Source of the DNA: DASWUZ01 sp036401375
Lineage (GTDB): Bacteria; Acidobacteriota; Terriglobia; Terriglobales; Acidobacteriaceae
Length of the DNA: 64,000 nucleotides
NCBI GenBank assembly: GCA_036401375.1
Contig: DASWVB010000002.1
Coordinates: forward strand, 434,001 to 498,000
Direction of reading: 5' to 3'
Positions 18,787 through 26,672 of this stretch are shown here, piece after piece. Within the stretch, counting starts at the first letter, position 1, and each line of letters starts with the position of its first letter. Below the pieces are notes generated by a model that did no database searches, was not told the origin of the DNA, and was given only the letters and a program-made list of their open reading frames with translations. The position numbers were made by a program, and so were the translations under genes.

Positions 18787-20703
18787 ATGGCGAAGATTAT
18801 CGGTATCGACCTAGGAACGACGAATTCAGTAGTGGCGGTAATGGAGGGCGGGGAGCCCAAGGTGATCGCCAACGAAGAGGGCGGACGGACGACTCCTTCT
18901 GTCGTCGGTTTCACCAAGAGTGGTGAGCGGCTGGTGGGTCAGGTGGCTAAACGGCAGGCCATTACCAACCCGGAGAACACGATTTATTCCATCAAGCGCT
19001 TCATGGGCCGTCGCTTCAACGAAGTGAACGACGAGATGAAGATGGTGCCTTACAAGGTGAAGCAGCAGGGTGACAACGTGATCGTCGAGGCGCAGGGCAA
19101 GAACTATACCCCGCCCGAGGTGTCCGCGCTGATCCTGCAGAAGCTCAAGAAGGCGGCAGAAGACCACCTTGGCACCACTGTGACGGAGGCTGTGATCACG
19201 GTTCCAGCTTACTTCAACGATGCGCAGCGCCAGGCGACCAAGGACGCCGGCCGGATCGCCGGCCTTGATGTGAAGCGTATCGTGAACGAGCCTACGGCGG
19301 CAGCACTGGCCTACGGCCTCGACAAGAAGAAGGACGAGACGATTGCCGTCTACGACTTCGGCGGCGGTACCTTCGATATCTCGATCCTTGAGGTTGGAGA
19401 AGGCGTGATCGAGGTCAAGTCCACCAATGGAGACACCCACCTTGGCGGAGACAACCTCGACCAGCGCATCGTGGACTGGCTCATCGACGAGTTCAAGAAG
19501 GACGAGGGACTCGATCTGCGCGCCAAGGGCAACGAGATGGCGCTGCAGCGTCTGAAGGACGCGGCTGAGAAGGCCAAGATCGAGCTGTCGACGGCGCAGG
19601 AGTCGGAGATCAACCTGCCCTTCGTGACCGCCGACGCGAGCGGCCCGAAGCACCTGGTCAAGAAGCTGACCCGCTCCAAGCTGGAGCAGTTGGTCGACGA
19701 CCTGTTGCAGCGTTCGCTCGAGCCCTGCAGGAAGGCGCTGGCCGACGCCGGCATCGACGCCAGCAAGGTCGACGAGGTGGTCCTGGTCGGCGGTCAGACC
19801 CGCATGCCCAAGATCCAGGAGATCGTGAAGCAGCTCTTTGGCAAGGAGCCCCACAAGGGCGTTAACCCGGACGAGGTTGTTGCGATCGGGGCAGCCATCC
19901 AGGCCGGAGTACTTGCCGGTGAGGTGAAAGACCTGCTGCTGCTCGATGTGACTCCGCTAACCCTGGCAATCGAGACGCAGGGTGGAATTGCGACGCAGAT
20001 GATTGCGCGCAACACCACGATCCCGACCAAGAAGACGGAGACGTTTTCAACGGCGGCAGATAACCAGTCCGAGGTAGAGGTCCACGTGTTGCAGGGCGAG
20101 CGCCCGATGGCTGCACAGAACCGTACTCTGGGCAAGTTCAAGCTGGGCGGCATCATGCCTGCTCCGCGGGGAGTGCCGCAGATCGAGGTGACCTTTGACA
20201 TCGACGCGAACGGCATTCTGAATGTGACTGCAAAGGACAACGCCACCGGCAAGGACCAGAAGATCACCATTACGTCGTCTTCGGGTCTAAGCAAGGACGA
20301 GGTCGAGCGCATGGCCAAGGAAGCCGAGGCCCATGCGGCGGACGACAAGACGAAGCGCGAGGAGATCGAGGCACGCAACGGACTCGATAACCTGGTCTAC
20401 AACATCGAAAAGATGCTGAAGGAGAACGGCGACAAGGTCTCCGGCAGCGAGAAGAGCGATGTTGAGAGCGCGCTGGCCGATGCGAAGAAGACGCTTGAGG
20501 GCAGCCCCTCTCCGGCCGAGCTGAACGCGGCGCGGGAGAAGCTGACCGGCGCATCGCACAAGCTCGCCGAGGCGATGTACAAGTCGAGTGCGGCGACGCC
20601 ACCGACGGATGGGTCGGCCTCCGCCTCCGGAACCACGGAGCAGGCGGCGAAGGACGAAGGCGTCATCGATGCAGAGTATGTAGACGTCGAAGAGAAGAAG
20701 TAA
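18787..20703 (+). CDS. dnaK: Molecular chaperone DnaK (Hsp70)
   Basis: 638 residues from the ATG at 18787 (MAKIIGIDLGTTNSVVAV); an upstream in-frame ATG at 18733 is ignored because homologues start here. The nucleotide-binding domain shows the three Hsp70 signatures (GIDLGTTNS, VYDFGGGTFDISILE, VVLVGGQTRMPKIQ). The substrate-binding domain (~385-500) and lid follow. DnaK folds nascent and damaged proteins with DnaJ and GrpE. It heads a group with two obscure genes, dnaJ and hspR; grpE is absent from the group. Regulation by HspR is likely from the upstream dyad. Confidence 0.99.
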   Translation: MAKIIGIDLGTTNSVVAVMEGGEPKVIANEEGGRTTPSVVGFTKSGERLVGQVAKRQAITNPENTIYSIKRFMGRRFNEVNDEMKMVPYKVKQQGDNVIVEAQGKNYTPPEVSALILQKLKKAAEDHLGTTVTEAVITVPAYFNDAQRQATKDAGRIAGLDVKRIVNEPTAAALAYGLDKKKDETIAVYDFGGGTFDISILEVGEGVIEVKSTNGDTHLGGDNLDQRIVDWLIDEFKKDEGLDLRAKGNEMALQRLKDAAEKAKIELSTAQESEINLPFVTADASGPKHLVKKLTRSKLEQLVDDLLQRSLEPCRKALADAGIDASKVDEVVLVGGQTRMPKIQEIVKQLFGKEPHKGVNPDEVVAIGAAIQAGVLAGEVKDLLLLDVTPLTLAIETQGGIATQMIARNTTIPTKKTETFSTAADNQSEVEVHVLQGERPMAAQNRTLGKFKLGGIMPAPRGVPQIEVTFDIDANGILNVTAKDNATGKDQKITITSSSGLSKDEVERMAKEAEAHAADDKTKREEIEARNGLDNLVYNIEKMLKENGDKVSGSEKSDVESALADAKKTLEGSPSPAELNAAREKLTGASHKLAEAMYKSSAATPPTDGSASASGTTEQAAKDEGVIDAEYVDVEEKK

Positions 20704-20728
20704 GGCAGGGCGAGGCGCCCGGTCTTAC
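20700..20728 (+). terminator. Stem-loop overlapping the dnaK stop codon
   Basis: GTAAG-(gca)-GGGCG-agg-CGCCC-(ggt)-CTTAC forms a symmetric two-part stem that includes the TAA stop. It has no U-tract. It may be an RNA-stability or attenuation element between abundant dnaK mRNA and the downstream genes, not a simple terminator. Confidence 0.45.
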
Positions 20729-20906
20729 GACTCATGTAGGAACTTTCGCCTGGATATGGGGCGTGCCGAACGATCGCGCAACAAGCGGGTCAATCTGCAC
20801 GCCCTTGCTTTCAAGGCCTGTTCTCCTGCCTGGCTGGCCTCCAGAAGACTTGCTGGTCCTGGCGAGACTACAAGGCCGGCCAGCGCGACCAAGAGGGGGG
20901 AAATCT

Positions 20907-21077
20907 ATGACTACGACCATGTGGAAGTGCGAGCAGATGAGGGCTGGCAAGGTCTACAACAAGATGCTGTTCAACACCCAGGCCGAGGCGGAGCAGTTCG
21001 CAGCGCAGTTGCGCCGCGCCGAGCCTGACCTGATGTACCGAGTAGAGCCGGTGCCGGCCTGGATGGAGTGGAACTAA
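20907..21077 (+). CDS. Small protein of unknown function between dnaK and dnaJ
   Basis: 56 residues; the ATG at 20907 follows AGGGGGG at 20893-20900, a strong ribosome site that fixes the start. The protein (MTTTMWKCEQMRAGKVYNKM...) contains an amphipathic helix AEAEQFAAQLRRAEPDLMYR and ends PAWMEWN. There is no signal peptide or membrane segment, so it is probably cytosolic. I do not recognise a family. It sits 203 bp after dnaK and 49 bp before the next unknown gene, so it probably shares the heat-shock transcript. Its coding potential rests on the ribosome site and context. Confidence 0.7.
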   Translation: MTTTMWKCEQMRAGKVYNKMLFNTQAEAEQFAAQLRRAEPDLMYRVEPVPAWMEWN

Positions 21078-21126
21078 CCTTTTCAACTGAGGTACTGTAC
21101 GGCTGGGCGCCGCGGAGTTCGATCGC

Positions 21127-21723
21127 ATGCAGATGGACTGGCAGGAGACCACGGCGCTTGCAACCTTTGGCCTTGTGATCAGCAGCTTCGCCGCGATTCT
21201 TTACGCGTCGAAGCAGCTGCACCACGAGCGGGCCTACCGGCAGATGGCCAACCTGGAACGCCAGCTGACACTCTTTCTGTCGGAGCGTTTTTCAGGTGCA
21301 CGCGGCAGGCTGGCGGAGGACAGGCTGGAGGAGAGCAGGTCCCTCGAGGCGACGCTCAAGCCCTTGAATGCCAAGAATCCTCCGATGAGTGTCTTCGAGG
21401 TGCTCGACTTCTATGAACACATTGCACTGCTGATCAAGAAGGACCACCTCGATATTTACGATGTGTGGCACACGTTCTATGAGTGGCTGCAGCCGGTCTA
21501 TTTCGATCTGCTGCCGATACTAGATGACAAGGACGGGCAGTGGTTCTATCACTACTCCGACCTGTGCAGGATGATGACGCAGCTTGACACTCTGCAGAAG
21601 ACGAAGATGACTGGAACGGGCAGGAGCGCCCGCCAGGCGCTCTGGACCGCGGAGAGGATCGTCGCGCACTACAAGTACGAGCTTGAACTGGGACGTGGCC
21701 GGCGAGTACCCGGGGGGATGTAG
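21127..21723 (+). CDS. Membrane-anchored protein of unknown function (DUF4760-like)
   Basis: 198 residues. One N-terminal hydrophobic helix (ALATFGLVISSFAAILYASK, ~9-28) is followed by a helical cytosolic region (RAYRQMANLERQLTLFL, FEVLDFYEHIALLIKKDHL, DVWHTFYEWLQPVYFDLLP). The arrangement resembles DUF4760-type proteins, but I am not certain of that family. It lies between dnaK and dnaJ, 63 bp before dnaJ, so a link with membrane-protein quality control is conceivable but is only inference from position. Confidence 0.75.
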   Translation: MQMDWQETTALATFGLVISSFAAILYASKQLHHERAYRQMANLERQLTLFLSERFSGARGRLAEDRLEESRSLEATLKPLNAKNPPMSVFEVLDFYEHIALLIKKDHLDIYDVWHTFYEWLQPVYFDLLPILDDKDGQWFYHYSDLCRMMTQLDTLQKTKMTGTGRSARQALWTAERIVAHYKYELELGRGRRVPGGM

Positions 21724-21786
21724 GGGGTCCAAGGGTCGCCACGAGAGGATCCGCTCCGGTTGATGTAGAAGTAAGAAGAACCGCAT

Positions 21787-22998
21787 ATGCCAACGACACA
21801 ACAGAAAGATTATTACGCCAGGCTGGGCGTCAAGAAGACAGCGACGCCGGAGGAGATCCGGAAGGCGTTCCGCAAACTCGCGCGCAAATACCATCCCGAT
21901 GTGAACCCGGGGGACAAGAAGGCGGAGGAGAAGTTCAAGGAGCTCTCTGAAGCCAACGATATTCTCAGCGATGAGAAGAAGCGGAAGGTCTACGATCAGT
22001 TCGGCTTCTACTCCGACAATATCGATGCGGCAGCTGCGGAGGCGGCGGCGCGGGGCGGGGGCGCGGCCGGCTACCCTGGCGGCGGCGCAAACGGCGGTCC
22101 GCAAGGCGTACCCTTCGACTTTGGCGGCTTTGACTTTTCCGACTACGCGGCGGGGGGCGAAGATCCGCGCAGCGCCGGAACGCGGGGCTTCGGTGGAGGT
22201 TTCCGGGACATCTTCTCCGGGATATTCTCTCAGGGACACAAGGACCAGGGGCCGCAGCCAGGCACCGACCTCGAATACACCGTGCCGGTTGACTTCTGGA
22301 CGGCGATCCGCGGCGGGACCATTCGCCCGCAGATCACGAGGCAGGAGGTCTGCCCGGCGTGCAAAGGCAAGGCCTCGTCAGGCGGCGGTCACAGCTGCGC
22401 CGAGTGCAACGGCACCGGCCAGGTGACCCAGATGGGCGGCCGTATGAAGTTCAACATCCAGTGTCCGCGCTGTGGTGGGACTGGCAAGGTCCAGAGCAGC
22501 TGCACTACCTGTGCGGGCGAAGGCGTGGTGCGAAAGTCGGAGACGGTGGAGTTTCGCGTGAAGCCGGGCACTCGCGATGGACAGCGCATCCGTCTTGCTG
22601 GCAAGGGCAACGCGGGCATCTCGGGCGGGCACGCCGGGGACCTTTATATAGTAATAAAGATCGGCACACATCCGGTGTTCACTCGCTCTGCGGATGACAT
22701 TCTGCTTAGCGTCCCTGTGACGGTGGCTGAGGCTGCCCTGGGGGCGAAGATCGATGTGCCTACGATTGACGGACGCACCCAGTTGAAGATTCCTCCCGGC
22801 ACACAGTCTGGCCAGCGGCTGCGCATGCGTGAGCGGGGAGTGCCCTCAGCTGCCCATGAGGGGGCACGCGGCGACGAGATCGTCACCGTCGATATCGTGG
22901 TTCCCCAGTTAAAGGATGAGCGCTCGAAAGAGATACTTCGCGAGTTTGCCAGGCTCAATCCGGATGACCCGCGCACCACGATGTGGGAGAAGGTTTGA
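21787..22998 (+). CDS. dnaJ: Co-chaperone DnaJ (Hsp40)
   Basis: 403 residues, class A. The J domain (residues 1-75) has the HPD motif in KYHPDVNPG. A Gly/Phe-rich linker (~85-165) follows. The zinc-binding region runs ~189-246 with four CxxC units: CPACKGKA, CAECNGTG, CPRCGGTG and CTTCAGEG; the first ends in Ala where Gly is usual. The C-terminal substrate domains follow (FRVKPGTRDGQRIRLAGKG, DGRTQLKIPPGTQSGQRLR). It stimulates the DnaK ATPase and delivers substrates. hspR comes 202 bp downstream. Confidence 0.97.
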   Translation: MPTTQQKDYYARLGVKKTATPEEIRKAFRKLARKYHPDVNPGDKKAEEKFKELSEANDILSDEKKRKVYDQFGFYSDNIDAAAAEAAARGGGAAGYPGGGANGGPQGVPFDFGGFDFSDYAAGGEDPRSAGTRGFGGGFRDIFSGIFSQGHKDQGPQPGTDLEYTVPVDFWTAIRGGTIRPQITRQEVCPACKGKASSGGGHSCAECNGTGQVTQMGGRMKFNIQCPRCGGTGKVQSSCTTCAGEGVVRKSETVEFRVKPGTRDGQRIRLAGKGNAGISGGHAGDLYIVIKIGTHPVFTRSADDILLSVPVTVAEAALGAKIDVPTIDGRTQLKIPPGTQSGQRLRMRERGVPSAAHEGARGDEIVTVDIVVPQLKDERSKEILREFARLNPDDPRTTMWEKV

Positions 22999-23200
22999 AC
23001 GGGCGCAGGAAAGCCACAGCCAGCCGGAAGAAGGGCTATCAAGAAGACTGATGAAGGCGGGTTCGAGAGCGACGAGTTGGTGGAACCATCCGGAGCAGGA
23101 AGGGTCGCCGATTCCGGTGTGGCGGCTTGAAGGTACGACCTAGCTTGAAGGTTGCACGTACGAAGGGCACTCAATAACGCCGGGTTAGCCAGGAACGAAG

Positions 23201-23746
23201 ATGCCGACGAAGAGAAGGTCAAAAGGCGCGTACATGATCTCCTCGGTAGCGGAGATGTACAACATCCATCCCCAGACCCTGCGGCTCTACGAGCGCGAGG
23301 GTCTGCTGAAGCCCTCCCGCACCGATGGGAATACCCGGCTTTACACGGATGAGGACCTCGAGCGGCTGGAGTTTATCCTCAACCTGGCCCGTGACCTAGG
23401 TGTCAACATTGCCGGCATCGCGATCATCCTGCAGATGCGTGAGCGCATGGAGGAGATGAACCGGCAGATGCAGGGCTTCGTCGACTATGTGCGCACGGAG
23501 ATGCTCAGCAAGATGCAGGGCAGCTCGCCGGCGCAGGAGGCTGCGATCGTACCTCTGCGGCGTCCTGTCATGGTCCCGGTGGTGAGCCTGAGGACGAGCT
23601 CAGCGCGCGCTGCCGTCTTGAACGCGCCGATCCCGAGTGCCTCGAGGGCTTCCGTTCCGAGCGCTCCCATTGCTGACGGGGACGGCGCGGGGGTGGGCGC
23701 GGCAGCAAACCCCGACTCCGCTCTGCCGCCTCGGCGCCGGCGCTGA
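23201..23746 (+). CDS. hspR: HspR-type MerR-family heat-shock repressor
   Basis: 181 residues. The MerR winged-helix domain reads as HspR (MISSVAEMYNIHPQTLRLYE, REGLLKPSRTDGNTRLYTDED), with a hydrophobic core helix (DLGVNIAGIAIILQMRERME) and a short coiled coil. In Streptomyces and Helicobacter, HspR binds HAIR boxes and uses DnaK as co-repressor. Here the gene closes the dnaK-dnaJ group, and a HAIR-like dyad precedes dnaK. The last ~60 residues are Ala/Ser/Pro-rich, ending in RRRR, longer than typical HspR; that tail looks disordered. Some annotation systems would label it only MerR family. Confidence 0.85.
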   Translation: MPTKRRSKGAYMISSVAEMYNIHPQTLRLYEREGLLKPSRTDGNTRLYTDEDLERLEFILNLARDLGVNIAGIAIILQMRERMEEMNRQMQGFVDYVRTEMLSKMQGSSPAQEAAIVPLRRPVMVPVVSLRTSSARAAVLNAPIPSASRASVPSAPIADGDGAGVGAAANPDSALPPRRRR

Positions 23747-23750
23747 AGGA

Positions 23751-23805
23751 CTGCCGACGGTTTAGACACGACGGCTAAGTCTGCCGGTTGCGATAGAATC
23801 GGCAG
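23751..23805 (+). promoter_or_regulatory. Alternative stem-loops and -10 box before gmhA
   Basis: CTGCCGA (23751-23757) and CTGCCGG (23781-23787) can each pair with TCGGCAG (23799-23805), so two mutually exclusive hairpins are possible between hspR and gmhA. A TAGAAT at 23794-23799 resembles a -10 hexamer but no -35 partner is seen. It could be a terminator for hspR, an attenuator, or chance. Confidence 0.3.
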
Positions 23806-23853
23806 GGAAGCCCGTCCCTGCAGCAGCGGACGAGCAAAGGCAAAGGAGCACCT

Positions 23854-24540
23854 CTGGAAGACAGCGTAGGCTCTTATTTCGAGCAGTTGCACGATGCGAT
23901 CACGAGAGCCCGGTGCACGGACCGCAGGGGCGGCGAGATCAGCCAGGCCGAGGCGTACGAATCCGCCATCGCCCTGGCGGAAGCAACGACGGCGAACGGC
24001 AACAAGCTGATGTTCATCGGCAATGGCGGCTCCGCCGGTATCGCCAGCCACATGGCCATCGATTTTTCCAAGAATGGCAACATGCCTGCGCTCGCTTTCA
24101 ATGACGGCGCGGCCCTGACTTGCCTGGCTAACGACTTCGGCTATGACGAGGTCTTTGCCCGGCAGATGCACTTCCACGCCCGCCGCGGAGACCTGCTGGT
24201 GGCGATCTCGAGTTCCGGCCGTTCTCCGAGCATCCTGCGCGCGGTCGATGCCGCCCTTGAGATCGGCTGCCGCGTCATCACCTTCAGTGGATTCGACCCT
24301 GCCAACCCCCTCCGTTCGATGGGCGACGTCAACTTCCACGTCGCACGGCACGACTACGGCCTGGTCGAGGTGGCCCACACGGCGCTGGTCCACGCCATCG
24401 TCGATCTCAAGGCAACGGGATCCTTCCTAGCCGCCGCGCAGTCGCTGGTTGCAGAGCCGCTCCCCGCCGGTACCTTTGCGACGCCCCAATCCGCTGACGC
24501 CGAGCCTGCCCTGCGGAAGTCCGGGAAGTCCAGCAGTTAG
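23854..24540 (+). CDS. gmhA: Sedoheptulose-7-phosphate isomerase (SIS domain), probable CTG start
   Basis: 228 residues if translation begins at the CTG at 23854 (LEDSVGSYFEQLHDAI), which has AAGGAG six bases upstream. No ATG or GTG exists in frame before the conserved core, and the next option, TTG at 23887, lacks a ribosome site. The SIS domain shows GNGGSAGIASHMAIDF, ANDFGYDEVFARQM and ISSSGRSPSILRA. GmhA converts D-sedoheptulose 7-phosphate to D-glycero-D-manno-heptose 7-phosphate, the first step of nucleotide-heptose synthesis. hddA follows 12 bases later, so this is the first gene of the heptose operon. Confidence 0.9.
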   Translation: MEDSVGSYFEQLHDAITRARCTDRRGGEISQAEAYESAIALAEATTANGNKLMFIGNGGSAGIASHMAIDFSKNGNMPALAFNDGAALTCLANDFGYDEVFARQMHFHARRGDLLVAISSSGRSPSILRAVDAALEIGCRVITFSGFDPANPLRSMGDVNFHVARHDYGLVEVAHTALVHAIVDLKATGSFLAAAQSLVAEPLPAGTFATPQSADAEPALRKSGKSSS

Positions 24541-24552
24541 GCCCGGCGCACA

Positions 24553-25596
24553 ATGATCATCAGCAAGACTCCCTGCCGCATCAGCTTTGCCGGGGGCGGC
24601 AGCGACATAGCCGCCTATTACCGCGAACACGGCGGAGCGGTCGTAAGCGTCACGATCGACAAATACATTTACGTCGCGCTAAACGAGAAGTTCGACCACC
24701 GCATCCGGGTCAGCTACTCGCGGACCGAGGAGGCGGACACGGTCGACCAGGTCCAGCATCCCATCGTGCGCTCATGCCTCAAGCTGCTGGGTCAGGAGCG
24801 CGGCGGCATTGAGATCGTCTCTGTCGCAGACATTCCTTCGCGCGGTACGGGCCTGGGTTCGTCGAGCTCCTTCACCGTGGGGCTGCTGAATGGGCTCTTC
24901 GCCTACCAGGGCCGCCAGGCGTCGCCGGAAGAGCTGGCCCGCCTGAGCTGCGATGTTGAGATCGATCTCTGCGGGCAGCCGATCGGCAAGCAGGACCAGT
25001 ACGCCGCCGCATTCGGCGATCTGCGCATGTACCGCTTTCATCCAGACGGAACGGTGGCTGTCGATCCGCTGATCTGCAAACGCCAGACCATGGAAGCGCT
25101 GCAGGGCAACCTGCTGATGTTCTATACCGGGATGACGCGCAACGCTGGAGACATCCTCGAGCAGCAGACCCAGGTGCTCGCTCACGACCTCGACGCGCAG
25201 GCGAAGATGCACAAGATGGTCGAGCATGCCGAGCTGGTTCGCCGCACGCTTGAGGCCGGGGATGCGGACGGGGTTGGTGAGATCCTGCACGAGAGCTGGA
25301 TGCTCAAACGTACCCTGACCGGCGGCATCTCGACGGGCGAGATCGACGGCTGGTATGCGAAGGCTCGTGCGGCGGGCGCACTCGGCGGCAAGATCCTCGG
25401 CGCCGGGGGCGGCGGATTTCTACTGATGTACGCGCCTCTCGATCGCCAGCCTGCGGTGATCGATGCTCTGCGCGAACTGCGGCGTATCCCGTTCCGCTTT
25501 GAGCGCGAGGGCAGCAAGATCGTGTATTACCAGCCCGCCAATCTCGACGAAGAGCAGACTGCCGCGGAAAGGAATGCATGCCTGCGGTACTTGTGA
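24553..25596 (+). CDS. hddA: D-glycero-alpha-D-manno-heptose-7-phosphate kinase
   Basis: 347 residues, a GHMP-family kinase. The N-terminal motif TPCRISFAGGGSDIAAYY is typical of HddA, the ATP-binding loop is PSRGTGLGSSSSFTVGLLNG (~97-115), and the C-terminal glycine motif is LGAGGGGFLLMY. GKQDQYAAAFG is the conserved substrate-site stretch. It phosphorylates the heptose 7-phosphate at C1 in the GDP-heptose branch; the ADP branch would use HldE. Its last 19 bases overlap the next gene, a sign of a tight operon. Confidence 0.92.
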   Translation: MIISKTPCRISFAGGGSDIAAYYREHGGAVVSVTIDKYIYVALNEKFDHRIRVSYSRTEEADTVDQVQHPIVRSCLKLLGQERGGIEIVSVADIPSRGTGLGSSSSFTVGLLNGLFAYQGRQASPEELARLSCDVEIDLCGQPIGKQDQYAAAFGDLRMYRFHPDGTVAVDPLICKRQTMEALQGNLLMFYTGMTRNAGDILEQQTQVLAHDLDAQAKMHKMVEHAELVRRTLEAGDADGVGEILHESWMLKRTLTGGISTGEIDGWYAKARAAGALGGKILGAGGGGFLLMYAPLDRQPAVIDALRELRRIPFRFEREGSKIVYYQPANLDEEQTAAERNACLRYL

Positions 25597-26672
25597 CCGG
25601 AGCGGCCGGGTTCCTCGGCAGCCACCTCGTCGATGCTCTGCTCGCGCAGGGCGATCGGGTCATCGGGGTCGACAATTTTCTGCGCGGCACGCGCGCCAAC
25701 CTGGCCGAGGCCTTCGCACGCGGCGGCTTTGAGCTGCTCACCGCCGACCTTGCCGATACCGAGAGCTGCAACCGGGTGGTGCGCAACCTGGAGGCCGCCG
25801 AGGTGCAGCAGGTCTGGCACCTCGCTGCCAACTCCGACATACCAGCCGGAGTCGATGACCTCAACGTTGACCTGCGCGATACTTTTTTGAGCACCGTCGG
25901 CAGCTTGCGCATCGCCAAGCAGCTTGGAATCAAGCACTTTTTCTTTACCTCGACCTCTGCTGTCTACGGCGAGCGCGAGGGCCTTTTGACCGAGGATAGT
26001 GGGCCGATGCAGCCCATCTCAAACTACGGTGCTATGAAGCTGGCGAGCGAGGCTGCAATCTCCGCCGCCGCCGAGGCTTATCTCGAGACGGCACGCGTCT
26101 TTCGCCTGCCCAACGTGGTCGGAGCGCGCAGCACCCACGGCCTGATCCATGACATGCGCGGCAAGCTGGCGGCTTCACCAGATCGGCTGCAGGTGCTCGG
26201 CGACGGCACCCAGCGGAAGCAGTATCTGCATGCAGGCGAGCTGATCGAGGCCGTGCTGTGGGTGGCGGAGCACGCGTCTGGCCAGTACGAGGTCTACAAC
26301 GTCGGTCCATCCAACGACCCGGGCATCACCGTTCGCCGGATCATTGAGATCATTCTGGAGACCTCCGGCAGCAGCGCTACCGCTGTCTATACCGGGGGCG
26401 ACCGTGGGTGGGTCGGCGACGTGCCGCGCTTCTTCTACTCGGTCGAAAAGCTCGCGGCGTCAGGCTGGCGAGCGCGCGGCAGCTCCGAGAGCGCAATCCG
26501 GCAGGCTTGCTTCGAACTTCTCGGCGGCGCTCCTGATTCTCTGCTCAGCGCGGTCGGAAAGCCGTTGGGTGCACCGTCGCCGCGTGGAAAGGCCCCGACC
26601 CTTGAAGTTCTGGCAGCAGGGAAGTCAGCGGCGGACGAAAGAGCGGATGAAGCGAAGGCCGTTCCCCTGTGA
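25578..26672 (+). CDS. Extended SDR nucleotide-sugar epimerase/dehydratase in the heptose operon
   Basis: 364 residues. It opens with the NAD-binding motif VTGAAGFLGSHL. The extended-SDR catalytic set is present: Ser/Thr in FTSTSAVYG and Tyr/Lys in YGAMK. The protein continues to a UDP-glucose-4-epimerase-like C-terminal region (RVFRLPNVVGARSTHGLIHD). The start has AAAGGAA upstream. Located between hddA and hddC-gmhB, it may epimerise or dehydrate GDP-heptose, as heptose-modifying SDRs do in Campylobacter and Yersinia. The ~45 residues at the C-terminus are unusual (Ala/Glu/Lys-rich). Substrate is inference. Confidence 0.8.
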   Translation: MPAVLVTGAAGFLGSHLVDALLAQGDRVIGVDNFLRGTRANLAEAFARGGFELLTADLADTESCNRVVRNLEAAEVQQVWHLAANSDIPAGVDDLNVDLRDTFLSTVGSLRIAKQLGIKHFFFTSTSAVYGEREGLLTEDSGPMQPISNYGAMKLASEAAISAAAEAYLETARVFRLPNVVGARSTHGLIHDMRGKLAASPDRLQVLGDGTQRKQYLHAGELIEAVLWVAEHASGQYEVYNVGPSNDPGITVRRIIEIILETSGSSATAVYTGGDRGWVGDVPRFFYSVEKLAASGWRARGSSESAIRQACFELLGGAPDSLLSAVGKPLGAPSPRGKAPTLEVLAAGKSAADERADEAKAVPL

